DNA of 19,229 bases from JAAYDF01 sp964511155 (lineage in GTDB: Bacteria > Planctomycetota > Phycisphaerae > UBA1845 > PWPN01). Position 1 is the first letter of the stretch. The number at the start of each line of letters is the position of its first letter. The DNA lies in contig CAZEEJ010000100.1 in assembly GCA_964511155.1 (NCBI GenBank), positions 1 through 19,229 of the forward strand. Reading direction: 5' to 3'. The translations under genes were made by a program, and so were the position numbers. Below, one piece after another: positions 1-7,851 of the stretch. The notes under the pieces were generated by a model. The model worked only from the letters and a program-made list of their open reading frames with translations. It had not been told where the DNA came from and did no database searches.

Positions 1-538
1 GAGCGGCCCGCAGGTCGTCGCACGCAATCCCCGTGAGACGATCGTGCAGCTCCTGCTGGTTCTCGAACGCGCCGATCTGTGTCTGCCGCCGTACGAGTAC
101 GGGGCCGGCGTCCATCCGATCCGTCAGCCGGAACACCGTGACCCCGGTGCCAGACTCGCCCGCCAGAATGGCATGCGCCACCGGGGCCGCCCCGCGGTAT
201 CTGGGCAGGAGCGACCCGTGCACGTTGAGGCATTCATAAGGGAACACGGAGCGGAGCGGGGCCTTGAGCTTCTGGCCGAAGTCGATCACCACGCCGAGGT
301 CCGCCCCAAGGCGGGCGATCTGCTCGATGAACTCGGGGGCGTTCACGTTGTCCGTGGTCAGGAGGTCGAGCCCGTACCGCTGGGCGGCCTCGGCCACGGG
401 CGTGGGCAGCAACTGCTTGCCTCGACCGGCCGGCCGGGGCGGCTGGCTGACCACTACCGCGACCTCGTGTCCGCTGGCCATCAGCGATCGCAACGATGGA
501 ACGGCAAAGGCCCCGGACCCGAAGAACACGAGCCGCAT
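1..538 (-). CDS. fmt: Methionyl-tRNA formyltransferase, C-terminal part beyond window edge
   Basis: Formylates the amino group of Met-tRNAfMet with 10-formyl-tetrahydrofolate in the cytoplasm. I translated the minus strand from the ATG at 536-538 and read about 179 residues before the window ends. It begins MRLVFFGSGAFAVPSL, the usual Rossmann-type start of the family. The catalytic signature NVHGSLLPRYRGAAP is present, with Asn105 and His107, and Asp143 lies in DRMDAGP; these match the E. coli Fmt triad Asn106, His108 and Asp144. SQPPRPAGRGK at 31-41 is the family's substrate-loop motif. A strong Shine-Dalgarno AGGAGG (complement of 544-549) supports the start. The C-terminal OB-fold domain is not in the window. 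It lies downstream of lptG on the same strand, about 200 bases away. A glycinamide-ribonucleotide formyltransferase is the only close alternative, and the RYRGAAP loop argues for Fmt. Confidence 0.95.
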   Translation of the reverse strand, partial: MRLVFFGSGAFAVPSLRSLMASGHEVAVVVSQPPRPAGRGKQLLPTPVAEAAQRYGLDLLTTDNVNAPEFIEQIARLGADLGVVIDFGQKLKAPLRSVFPYECLNVHGSLLPRYRGAAPVAHAILAGESGTGVTVFRLTDRMDAGPVLVRRQTQIGAFENQQELHDRLTGIACDDLRAA

Positions 539-681
539 AGCGGCCTCCTGAAACCCCGCGGCCACCCGCGGCCGCATGCCCAGATCATAAGCCGGGTAGC
601 CCATCTTCGCCACGGCGGGAGAAGGGAGCGAGGCAGCGAGTGACGTGGCGCTGGGAGCTTGTTCCCCGACGTCCGATCCCA

Positions 682-737
682 CCCGGGGACTCGCGTCCCC
701 GGCTCGCTCAGTACTCAGTACTCAGTACTCCCCCCCC
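682..737 (-). repeat. Dispersed repeat R1, copy A: G8 / AGTACTGAG tandem / GNRA hairpin
   Basis: Read on the minus strand this is eight G, then AGTACTGAGT-type 8-mers repeated about three times, then GAGCGAGC, then a perfect 8-bp hairpin (arms CCGGGGAC and GTCCCCGG, plus-strand 683-690 and 695-702) with loop GCGA. A second copy with the same layout lies at 13683-13745 on the plus strand. This copy starts 5 bases after the lptG stop codon and sits between lptG and fmt, in the sense orientation for both. It looks like an intergenic mobile or structural RNA repeat; no coding role is seen. Confidence 0.8.
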
Positions 738-741
738 TGGC

Positions 742-1854
742 TCAGGTCTTCACGTTGTCCAGGAGGAGGACGGCCAGCGGGGCGAAGATGAAGATGGGCA
801 GCCAGGCGGGGATCATGGGGTCGACTCCCACGGTACTCATCAACTGCTGCCCGACGAAGGTCACCAGGAAGGCGACTCCGCAGACCCCCAGGGCCTTGGC
901 CCCCTGGGTCAGCACGCTGCCGGGCAACCGCTGCATGAAGAACGACATACCCAGCAGAAGCAGGATCATGTTGCTGATCGGCAGCGTGAAGCGGCCATGT
1001 TTGATCTGGGCGATGCGTTGCGGGTTGATGTCCCCGCGCTGGGCGAGCAGATTCAGTTGCCGCGTGCTCAGGAAGGCCATCCACTGGCGGGTTTGCCGGA
1101 GTTGGAGCTCCTCCGGGGTCAGGTTGCAGGCGAAGAAGTCGCTGCGCTCCATGTCGAGATAATGCCGCCCGAACAGGCCTCCGCCGGGGTCTTCGACGAG
1201 GGTGAAGCGGCGGCCCTCGCGGGGCGTGAGCGCCCAGCCCTTGCGGTCGGGGTCCCACTGGGCGCGGTCGGCTCGGAGGACCTCCTTGAGCCGCCCCCCC
1301 TGCTCCGCGTCGTCGGACAGCTCCATCACGATCAGGTCGCTGATGGCCTCCAGCCGCGGCGAGAACTGCAGGCCGTTGATCAGCCGGCGGTCGCCGTCTC
1401 TGACGAACCACAGCTCGTAAACCCGGTTGCCCTCGACGTCATCGCGGCTGCGGGCGATCTTGGGGGCCACCTTGGGCAATACCATTTCGTAGTCGATGAT
1501 CACCAGCGTGTTCATGATCAGGCCGGCCGCGATGATCGGGGTCGCCAGTCGGAACAGGCTCGTGCCCGACGCCAGGATCGCCGTGATCTCGTTCTGCTTC
1601 TGCAAGCGGGCCAGGGTGCCGCAGGCCGCGAACGCCGTGATCACCCCCGACAACTGGGCAAAGTACAGCGGCAGGTTGTAGAAGTAATAGTCGGCGGCAT
1701 CGTAGAGGATGCCGAACACCCCCTTGCCGTGCTTGGTGAACTCGTCCAGGTTGACAAACAGGTCCAGCACCACGTACAGGCTGATGAGCACGAACAGGGA
1801 GAGGAAGTAGTTCACCAGGAAGCTGTGCAGGAGATATCGGTCGAGGGTTTTCAT
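742..1854 (-). CDS. lptG: LptG-like permease of the LPS exporter (YjgP/YjgQ family)
   Basis: Likely one of the two inner-membrane permease subunits of the LptB2FG exporter that moves LPS from the inner membrane towards the LptC/A/D bridge. The protein has 370 residues, close to the usual size (about 360). It starts MKTLDRYLLHSFLVNYF; hydrophobic segments lie at about 12-34, 59-80 and 103-121, then a periplasmic domain, then three more at about 293-308, 320-340 and 350-366. LARLQKQNEITAILASGTSL (81-100) is the coupling-region motif typical of the family. I chose the ATG at 1852-1854, preceded by GGGAG; an in-frame TTG at 1870-1872 would add six residues. It follows the lptF-like gene with 18 bases between stop and ATG, so the two are surely co-transcribed. 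F versus G is assigned by order and length only. Confidence 0.85.
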   Translation of the reverse strand: MKTLDRYLLHSFLVNYFLSLFVLISLYVVLDLFVNLDEFTKHGKGVFGILYDAADYYFYNLPLYFAQLSGVITAFAACGTLARLQKQNEITAILASGTSLFRLATPIIAAGLIMNTLVIIDYEMVLPKVAPKIARSRDDVEGNRVYELWFVRDGDRRLINGLQFSPRLEAISDLIVMELSDDAEQGGRLKEVLRADRAQWDPDRKGWALTPREGRRFTLVEDPGGGLFGRHYLDMERSDFFACNLTPEELQLRQTRQWMAFLSTRQLNLLAQRGDINPQRIAQIKHGRFTLPISNMILLLLGMSFFMQRLPGSVLTQGAKALGVCGVAFLVTFVGQQLMSTVGVDPMIPAWLPIFIFAPLAVLLLDNVKT

Positions 1855-1872
1855 GCCCGTGCGGTCTCCCAA

Positions 1873-3519
1873 TCACCGCTTGAGGTAACGCGCCAGCACG
1901 ACGACGTCGGCCAGGGCGACGAGGACGATGCCTACCCAGATGACCACGATGCCCATCAGGTGCGTGTCGGTGTGGTTGGCCAATTGCCGGCCCATGATGT
2001 TGGCCACCACGACCAGCAGGCCCGGCACAAAACTGATCACGAACGCCGTCAGGAGCTGCCCCCCGCGGAAGATGATCCCCAGGGCCGCGGCCAGGACCAG
2101 GATCACCACCGTGCTGACACTGAACGCCAGACGCGAATGGATGACCCCGGTGATCTCCTGGCGAAGCTTGACGATCTCGCCGCGCTGGCTTTCCCGGGCC
2201 TGGTCGAGCCGCTGCCCGAGGGCCAGCGACGGCAACTCCGCGGTGACGGCGGCCCGGTCGTGCAGATCGCCCAGCAGGGTCCGCGTGTCGATCGGGTCGG
2301 TGATCCCGGGCCACTGGGCGGGCAGCGCTACCCGCTCCAGGTCGCGCCTGTCGTGCTCGACCCGCAACCCCGGATCGACGGCGTCGGTCATCACCACCTG
2401 ATCGCGCAGGACGATGTGCGCCCAGATGCTCGCATCCTCAAAGGGCGCGCGGACGACTTCAATCCCACAGGTGCCCGCCGAGTACTGCCGCCGTCGCCCA
2501 GCCTGGGTCTCGGCCACGGTGACCCGTCGGAGCGTCGGGCGCAGGTTGTCCGGATCCTGGAGGACCTGCTCCGCCCGGATCTCGTAGCTCACGCGGTCAT
2601 CCGCGAGGCGCAACACGCCCTCCGCTCCGGTGAGCTGCTGGTGTACGTACCGGTAGAAGCGCGCCTCGCGAGCCAGCCACTGCACCCGGTCGAGCGACTC
2701 CTGGATCGTCGGCAACGTCAGGGGCGCTTCCTGGTACCTGAGGAGGTCGGGCAGCGTCAGCCACTTGGGCTTGAGCACGGTGCGGCTGGGCAACTGCGTG
2801 GGTTCGATCCGCTGTTTCTCCGTCTCGAACAGCTCGTTTCGCCGCACGTCCAGCCAGCGCACGTTGAACAGGGCCGCCTCCACGATCGGCGTCCCTCCCG
2901 TGCTGCTTCTGCGAAAGTCCACTTGTGCCGCCCGGGCGGTGCCGCACCGCGTCAGGCTGCCGTGCTCCAGCTCCAGGAACGCCGCCCGCGTGATCCGAAT
3001 GGTCTTCACCTCCGGGTCCTGGTCGAAGAGCTCGGTATGCCCCGCGTAGAGCACGAGGTCGCGGTACTTGACGTACCCCCGCGTGCTCAACGCCTGGTAG
3101 ACGATCTTCTGGATGTCATACTGAACCATCGCGTCCAGTTGCCTGACGAAGCGGGGAATCAGGTGATTGGTGAAGGTGAAGGTGAACGCCCCCGTGGCGA
3201 TGCTGAGCCCCACGGCAGGTGCGAGCAGCCTCACGATGTTCACGCCGCTGGCCCGGCAGGCGTCGATCTCGTTGTCCGCCGCCAGCCGCCCGTAGACCAT
3301 CGCACAGGCGAACAGGGCCGACACCGGCAGCGTCAGCGTCAGGGCGATCGGCAGCACGAAACCGAGCATCCGAAGCACCTGGACCGCGGTCAGGACCTCC
3401 GCCTGGATCATGTTCAGCACGCCGCCGCACAAACTGAACGTCAACGTCAGACCCACCGCCGTCAGCGTGAAGGTCTTGAGCAGTTCGCGGGTGACGTAGA
3501 GTTGAAGGGTACGAATCAT
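1873..3519 (-). CDS. lptF: LptF-like permease with an enlarged periplasmic domain
   Basis: Partner permease of the LPS exporter, also YjgP/YjgQ family. It starts MIRTLQLYVTRELLKTFTLT with hydrophobic segments at about 13-33, 47-75 and 98-117. YGRLAADNEIDACRASGVN (76-94) is the conserved cytoplasmic coupling segment, equivalent to LARLQKQNEITAILASGTS in the next gene. Three further membrane segments lie at about 467-484, 488-508 and 522-543. At 548 residues it is about 180 longer than E. coli LptF (366); the extra length is all in the periplasmic part (about 120-458), which ends in a charged, probably helical stretch. The next gene starts 18 bases downstream. A candidate promoter lies at 3715-3742. 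The ribosome binding site is weak. The family call is firm; naming it F rather than G is inference. Confidence 0.83.
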   Translation of the reverse strand: MIRTLQLYVTRELLKTFTLTAVGLTLTFSLCGGVLNMIQAEVLTAVQVLRMLGFVLPIALTLTLPVSALFACAMVYGRLAADNEIDACRASGVNIVRLLAPAVGLSIATGAFTFTFTNHLIPRFVRQLDAMVQYDIQKIVYQALSTRGYVKYRDLVLYAGHTELFDQDPEVKTIRITRAAFLELEHGSLTRCGTARAAQVDFRRSSTGGTPIVEAALFNVRWLDVRRNELFETEKQRIEPTQLPSRTVLKPKWLTLPDLLRYQEAPLTLPTIQESLDRVQWLAREARFYRYVHQQLTGAEGVLRLADDRVSYEIRAEQVLQDPDNLRPTLRRVTVAETQAGRRRQYSAGTCGIEVVRAPFEDASIWAHIVLRDQVVMTDAVDPGLRVEHDRRDLERVALPAQWPGITDPIDTRTLLGDLHDRAAVTAELPSLALGQRLDQARESQRGEIVKLRQEITGVIHSRLAFSVSTVVILVLAAALGIIFRGGQLLTAFVISFVPGLLVVVANIMGRQLANHTDTHLMGIVVIWVGIVLVALADVVVLARYLKR

Positions 3520-3714
3520 GCGGACCCACCCGGGCAGCGCTCCTACCGTCGGTACAGGCGGCTGATCCTTCGTTCCGGCGGGGCGCCGATGGCCTCACGG
3601 ACCCTGGCAGGGACGCGTGCCGCCGGCCTCCGCCCGCCCACACCGAACGCGGTGCGACCTTCCGTCGGCCCCCGAGCCCGGACCCGGCATACCAGGGCGC
3701 ATCCGGAGCCCCAC

Positions 3715-3742
3715 ACCCTAGCCAATTCCGCCGCCCCGTCAA
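3715..3742 (-). promoter_or_regulatory. Candidate sigma70-type promoter for lptF-lptG
   Basis: On the minus strand TTGACG (complement of 3737-3742) is followed after 16 bases by TAGGGT (complement of 3715-3720). The -35 box is strong and the -10 weak. Transcription would start near 3708 and give a leader of about 190 bases before lptF. The same TTGACG with a 16-base spacer precedes the amidase gene at 10995. No test of activity is possible from sequence. Confidence 0.4.
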
Positions 3743-3774
3743 TAGGACAGCGGCTCCCGATGTCACGCAAGGAC

Positions 3775-3896
3775 GGGTGGCCCACCTCCTCTGGAGGTGG
3801 GGGAGCGATTGACTCGCAGTGCGAACGCCAATCCCGTCACCGCATGGACTCGGTTGCCGCAATCGCTCCCCCAGGTCCACAGGACCTGGGCCACCC
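3775..3896. repeat. 122-bp nested inverted-repeat element with two side hairpins (R4; REPIN/MITE-like)
   Basis: Three levels of symmetry are visible. Outer arms GGGTGGCCC (3775-3783) and GGGCCACCC (3888-3896) are exact complements. Just inside each arm is a perfect short hairpin: CCACCTCC-TCT-GGAGGTGG (3782-3800) and CCAGGTC-CACAG-GACCTGG (3871-3889). Inside those, an 11-bp stem pairs GGGAGCGATTG (3801-3811) with CAATCGCTCCC (3860-3870). The central loop is about 48 bases. The two hairpins differ in sequence but each is self-complementary. It lies 18 bases after the stop codon of the ceramidase-like gene. Two head-to-head REP-like units (a REPIN) or a small non-autonomous element are the best fits; no transposase is in the window. 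Confidence 0.75.
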
Positions 3897-3914
3897 AAGC
3901 CGCCGCCTCAACTG

Positions 3915-6104
3915 TCACGGCTCGCCCGCGGCCGCGGCGTAGTGCTGCGCGACCTCGTCGGCCGACAAGGCACGGTCATAGATGGCCACCTCGTCGATGC
4001 GGCCTTCGAAGGTGGCCGGTGAGTCGTGGCCGCCGCCGATGAGGACCTCGCTTGCCCCTGACGGAAACTCGATCATGCTCCGGCCGGCCAGATCCCCCGT
4101 ACGCCGGCCGTCGAGATAAACGGTCACGTCGCGGCCGTCGCGCGCCAGTACCAGATGATGCCAGGTTTTCGGGTGGATGACGGCCTCCCCGAAAAGGATC
4201 TCTTGCGCGGCCTCCCCGTTGTCGAACCGCAGTTTGCCCGCCATGGGGCCGGTGCCGGCTATCCCCAGACGATCGCCCGGACCCGCCGCTCCCGCGGCAC
4301 GGCGGGCGAGAAGATAGCCCGTCACGGGTCGGGCATCCGCCGGCAGGTAGTTGGCGAACCACATTTCGATCGCGTACTGGTCAGCCAGGCTATCCATACT
4401 CACTTTGATCCGGCCGCCCGCTAAGTGTGGGGCGCGGTTGCGTCGCCCATCGGCACGGGCGTCACCTGGGGCCGGCCCTTCCAGGTAAAAGGCGACGCCG
4501 TCCCCATACAGGCCATGCCGGCCGTTCCCGCTGGCATCGACCGCTCCCGGTCCGCTGAACTCGTTGAGTCGCCAGTAGGCCGCCGGTTTCGAGGCCAGCA
4601 CCGCCCGCGGGTAATCGCCCAGCGGGTAATCATCCCCGGTCAGCGTTCGGCGCGGCTTACCCGTAACTGCCTCCAGAAGCCCCAGCACCGCCTCGACGGT
4701 TTTCGGCTCGGCCTCGACCTCCAGGCCGGCAGAGCGCGCCCGCCACGTGGTGTAGCCGCCGAGCGTGTGCTGGGCGGGCGGAGGGATGTACCCGTCGTAC
4801 CCGTTGGCCAGCTCGATGATGAACGTCGGCGTGAGCGGGCTTTGCGCCTTGATCCGCAAACCGGTGATGCCGAAGACCTCGCAGGGGACCGCCGCGATGC
4901 CTAAACCACCGATGTTCAGGGCCTGCAACTTCAACTCGCGTGCGGCCGGCACCTGGCTCAAGAGGACCTGCTCGCGGGCATAGACCTCGGGCAGGGTTTG
5001 CGGGCTGCGATCCTTGAACGCCTCGAAGGCCGAGGCGGCAAGGGCGAGGTCTTCATCGCTGATCGGGCGGACATGCAGGGTGAGGATGGCCTCGCGCATG
5101 GCCAGAGGCACCCAGTCGTGGTACGCGATGGTCTTGCAGGCCGCGAGCACCTGCCGGGCGATCACCTCACCGTACTCCACGTAGCCCAGCGGCTTGTCCG
5201 GCTTGGATTGGCCGTAATCCATCCAGTGCAGGTCGCCGCTGGTGCCGTTGGACATGATGCCCACGAACGGGGGCGAGTGGCCGGGGTCGCCGATCAGCTC
5301 GGCGATCCGGCCGGCAAAGGCGCCGAAGTAGTCGGCCGAGAGCGGCTTGGCCCCGACGTAGTGCATCGCGTAGTTCGCCAGCAGGGCAAGCGGTCGGCCG
5401 TCCAACGATTGGACCGACACGATGGAAATGTCCGGATCGACCGGGCCGGCCGGGCCGAGATAATCCGGGTTCTGCCACCCGGGGTGCATCATGGCGCGAA
5501 CGCTCTGCCGCCCAAACGGGTCGGTGTCGATCCGATCCGGCCGACGAATCCAGCGGCGGCAATGGGTGTGCTCGGGGGTCGGCACAACGGTCCAGCCGAT
5601 CCTGGCGGGCGTCAGGTTCGCCACCGCCGCCTGCACCGCCTCAGCGATCAGCGCCGGCAGGAGCCGCGCGTACTCGTCGTCGGCGTCCGTGCCCAACAGG
5701 CTGATGATGGCCGGGGCGGAATGCGTGTGCGTCGCGGCCATCAGCAGGCGGTCCGTCGGGATGCCGGTGGCTTCGTGGGCCAGCCGCTTGGCTTCATCGA
5801 GGAGGTTCCGCGGGATCACGCAGGTGTCCACGAGCACGATGACGATGCGTTCGTTGCCGTCGTCGAGCACCAGGCCCCGGGCATGGAGTCGATCCTCCGC
5901 CTGCGCGGCCGTATGGGTCAGGAAACTGCCGGCCACGTTGATGGGGAAGCGCTGCGGCGTGATATCGACGGCCGCCGCCCCGGCACGGAAGACCTTGGCG
6001 GTCTCGGCCCCCGCCACGACGCCGGGCCATGCGGCCAAAGCGAGCAGGACGCCACAACGGCACATCATGGACACGCGGCAGGAGTCAACAGCAACCATGG
6101 GCAT
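3915..6104 (-). CDS. Secreted neutral/alkaline ceramidase-type amidohydrolase with C-terminal LamG-like domain
   Basis: 729 residues. An N-terminal hydrophobic signal (about 14-33) is followed by a domain resembling the neutral/alkaline non-lysosomal ceramidase family, zinc enzymes that cleave the amide of N-acyl-sphingosine. Candidate zinc and active-site motifs are all in place: ATHTHSAP (His126/His128), NYAMH (His248), SNGTSGD (285-291, where ceramidases have the SNVGD-type nucleophile loop), PCEVFG (Glu409) and NGYDGY (434-439). From about 505 to 727 there is a concanavalin-like LamG/jelly-roll domain (AAYWRLNE, WHHLVLARDG, VTVYLDGRRTG, RIDEVAIYDRALSADEV), probably for glycan or surface binding. 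AAGGA sits 8 bases before the ATG at 6098, which may be the true start two codons in. It lies 78 bases after the propeller gene, so an operon is likely. Many planctomycete proteins of this family have unknown substrates, so ceramide is not assured. Confidence 0.82.
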   Translation of the reverse strand: MPMVAVDSCRVSMMCRCGVLLALAAWPGVVAGAETAKVFRAGAAAVDITPQRFPINVAGSFLTHTAAQAEDRLHARGLVLDDGNERIVIVLVDTCVIPRNLLDEAKRLAHEATGIPTDRLLMAATHTHSAPAIISLLGTDADDEYARLLPALIAEAVQAAVANLTPARIGWTVVPTPEHTHCRRWIRRPDRIDTDPFGRQSVRAMMHPGWQNPDYLGPAGPVDPDISIVSVQSLDGRPLALLANYAMHYVGAKPLSADYFGAFAGRIAELIGDPGHSPPFVGIMSNGTSGDLHWMDYGQSKPDKPLGYVEYGEVIARQVLAACKTIAYHDWVPLAMREAILTLHVRPISDEDLALAASAFEAFKDRSPQTLPEVYAREQVLLSQVPAARELKLQALNIGGLGIAAVPCEVFGITGLRIKAQSPLTPTFIIELANGYDGYIPPPAQHTLGGYTTWRARSAGLEVEAEPKTVEAVLGLLEAVTGKPRRTLTGDDYPLGDYPRAVLASKPAAYWRLNEFSGPGAVDASGNGRHGLYGDGVAFYLEGPAPGDARADGRRNRAPHLAGGRIKVSMDSLADQYAIEMWFANYLPADARPVTGYLLARRAAGAAGPGDRLGIAGTGPMAGKLRFDNGEAAQEILFGEAVIHPKTWHHLVLARDGRDVTVYLDGRRTGDLAGRSMIEFPSGASEVLIGGGHDSPATFEGRIDEVAIYDRALSADEVAQHYAAAAGEP

Positions 6105-6182
6105 GGTCCTTTACATCAGTGTTGGTCGGTACAACCGTCCACAGATCCTCAATGAATCCAGCCTCGAAGACGTGCAAGCCGC

Positions 6183-7556
6183 TCACACGCCGATGGCGTA
6201 GATCCGCGCCGACCGCAGGTAGAAGCGGAAGCGGATCTTGCGGCCGGCGAACTCCGTGCCGGTGCGATTCTCCCAAGTAAGCGGGATACGCGTATCGTCG
6301 GTCGCCCGCAGCACGCACTTGTCATACTCGTAACCGGGGATCGGCCGGTCGGCCTCGTCGCGCAGCTCGACGGCTACGTAAGCCTGGTTGAACAGGCCCT
6401 GGCCGGCCGGGGCGGACGCGTTGAGCAGGAGCGGTCGATCGGGCATCTCGATCAGGCGGCTTGAGAACTCGGCATTGGACCGTGACCCGATCGAGGCCAC
6501 GCGATACTCCGGCAGGCCCATGACCCGCCCGGACACCCAGAACAGCATTTCCTTGCCGAACCACATCGGCGCCATCTTAACCGCGTACGGGGCCTCGCCG
6601 TGGGCGTCAACCCCGCGCCACGGACGCTGCCACTGGATGCCATCCGCACTGACCCACCACTCGCACGTCAGATGCGGGCCGTGTTTCGCTGGTACGAGCG
6701 GACTGGCGGCATAAAGATTGGCGACGCCCAGGTACCGGTCGGCGTAGCGGAAGGGCTGCATGCGGTAGAACTCGACGTCGGGGGGGTCGGCGGCGTCCGG
6801 AGTGATCAGCCCGCCCGGGCCCGCCTCGTCTGCCTGCTCCCAGTGTACGCCGTCGCGGCTGGTGCGGATGGAGAGGACCCGCCGCCGCTGGTTGCCGATG
6901 TTGTCCGCGTACGGCTTCTTGAAAGCCTGCTGCGTGACCTGAGCGGTCAGGAATCGACCGGAACGAACGTCCCACATGCCGCCGAACGCGTCATGCTCCG
7001 TATAGAGGGGCTCGGTCGACAGCGGCCGCCACGCCAGCCCGTCCGGACTGGCAAACCCCCAGACGGCATGGCCTTTCTCCGGCTGTGGGTGCCGGCTCCA
7101 GGTAAAGAAGAACAGCTCGTGCGTGGTTTCCTGGTGTACAATCATGGATTCGATCAGCCACGGTCCTTCGGGATTGCGGAAGACTTCCTGCCATTCGGTG
7201 AGGCGATAGCCGTCGGGCGTCGTGCCGCGATACACCTGCCAGCGGAAGGTCCGGGGCTCGGTGCCCGCCTCCTGGTGCGTGCAGGCGTATACGTGGCAAC
7301 CGGCGTCGGTCGGCACGGCCCTCAGGGGATGATACGCGGAGATGGGTCGGCCCTCGGCGACTTCGACGGCCGCGGCTGCGACCGGCTCAATCCGGCCTCG
7401 CTGCTGCAGCGCGTTGGCCTCGAAAATGAGCCCGCCGGATGGATCCAGCGCGTCCTCCGGCTGCATGAACAGCAGGAGTGGCTGAAACGGGGCCTCGGCC
7501 GCCAGGGCTGCGACGCATACCAGGGCGGGAAGCAGCCAGCGTAGGGTGCGGATCAT
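6183..7556 (-). CDS. Secreted beta-propeller protein, sialidase/GH43-GH32-like
   Basis: 457 residues with a signal peptide MIRTLRWLLPALVCVAALAAEA. The body has repeated blade-like motifs of the kind seen in sialidase and GH32/43-type propellers, such as SPDGLAWRPLS (170-180), SRDGVHWEQAD (233-243) and SADGIQWQRPW (303-313). The C-terminus (about 376-457), with LLLNASAP, VAVELRDEADRPIPGYE and KIRFRFYLRSARIYAIGV, is the small beta-sandwich that ends many secreted planctomycete proteins of this type. I cannot point to catalytic carboxylates, so an enzymatic role is inference. The start at 7554-7556 is backed by GGAGG 7 bases upstream and by the signal peptide; the frame stays open upstream to 7946 but that part has no family features. 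It is transcribed away from the sulfatases and precedes the ceramidase-like gene. Confidence 0.7.
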   Translation of the reverse strand: MIRTLRWLLPALVCVAALAAEAPFQPLLLFMQPEDALDPSGGLIFEANALQQRGRIEPVAAAAVEVAEGRPISAYHPLRAVPTDAGCHVYACTHQEAGTEPRTFRWQVYRGTTPDGYRLTEWQEVFRNPEGPWLIESMIVHQETTHELFFFTWSRHPQPEKGHAVWGFASPDGLAWRPLSTEPLYTEHDAFGGMWDVRSGRFLTAQVTQQAFKKPYADNIGNQRRRVLSIRTSRDGVHWEQADEAGPGGLITPDAADPPDVEFYRMQPFRYADRYLGVANLYAASPLVPAKHGPHLTCEWWVSADGIQWQRPWRGVDAHGEAPYAVKMAPMWFGKEMLFWVSGRVMGLPEYRVASIGSRSNAEFSSRLIEMPDRPLLLNASAPAGQGLFNQAYVAVELRDEADRPIPGYEYDKCVLRATDDTRIPLTWENRTGTEFAGRKIRFRFYLRSARIYAIGV

Positions 7557-7623
7557 GAACGCACCTCCGTGCGGTTGAAGATCATGTGGACTCCGTGCCG
7601 ACATCGGCGTATGCCGGGGGACT

Positions 7624-7632
7624 ATCATACCA
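7624..7632 (-). promoter_or_regulatory. Candidate extended -10 promoter for the propeller/ceramidase genes
   Basis: On the minus strand the sequence reads TGG followed by TATGAT, an extended -10 box (TGnTATAAT type) with five of six core bases matching. There is no good -35 box. Transcription would begin near 7617, about 60 bases before the ATG at 7556. The inverted repeat R2 begins about 20 bases further upstream. Confidence 0.4.
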
Positions 7633-7652
7633 GAAAATACACCAATGAGTTG

Positions 7653-7754
7653 AACCACCAAGACACAAAGGCACCAAGACGGATGATGAGCGAGAATCGG
7701 GCGTGCGACTGCTTGACCAAGCTGCATTCTTCGTGTCTTTGTGTCTTGGTGGTT
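7653..7754. repeat. 102-bp inverted-repeat element with AACCACCAAGACACAAAG ends (R2)
   Basis: The left arm 7653-7674 (AACCACCAAGACACAAAGGCAC) and the reverse complement of the right arm 7733-7754 match at 21 of 22 positions, the one difference being G to A. The 58-base centre shows no symmetry. Similar 'caccaagacacaaag' repeats are, from general knowledge, scattered in many planctomycete and environmental genomes. It sits in the divergent control region between the propeller gene and the first sulfatase. No transposase or clear target duplication is seen. Confidence 0.8.
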
Positions 7755-7851
7755 AGACTCGTGAACGATTACCTGTTTCGGTAGAATCATGCCGACCGGA
7801 CGATTACGATGGCCTCGCGGCCGAGACCTGTGCCCATCCAGGAGGTGCCGC

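Larger units (their letters stand above)
3520..3914. other. 395-base gene-free spacer between the ceramidase-like gene and lptF
   Basis: It holds the candidate lptF promoter (3715-3742) and the nested inverted-repeat element (3775-3896). The stretch 3520-3708 would be the lptF leader; I see no riboswitch, tRNA or small gene in it. Open frames crossing here are GC-rich shadows with no family features. Confidence 0.6.

Noticed and set aside
640..3942. Open frame of 1100 codons on the plus strand
   Set aside because: It runs antisense through lptF and lptG and the spacer. Its product is rich in Gln, His, Asp and Arg with no family features. Both minus-strand genes have clear membrane spans and conserved motifs.
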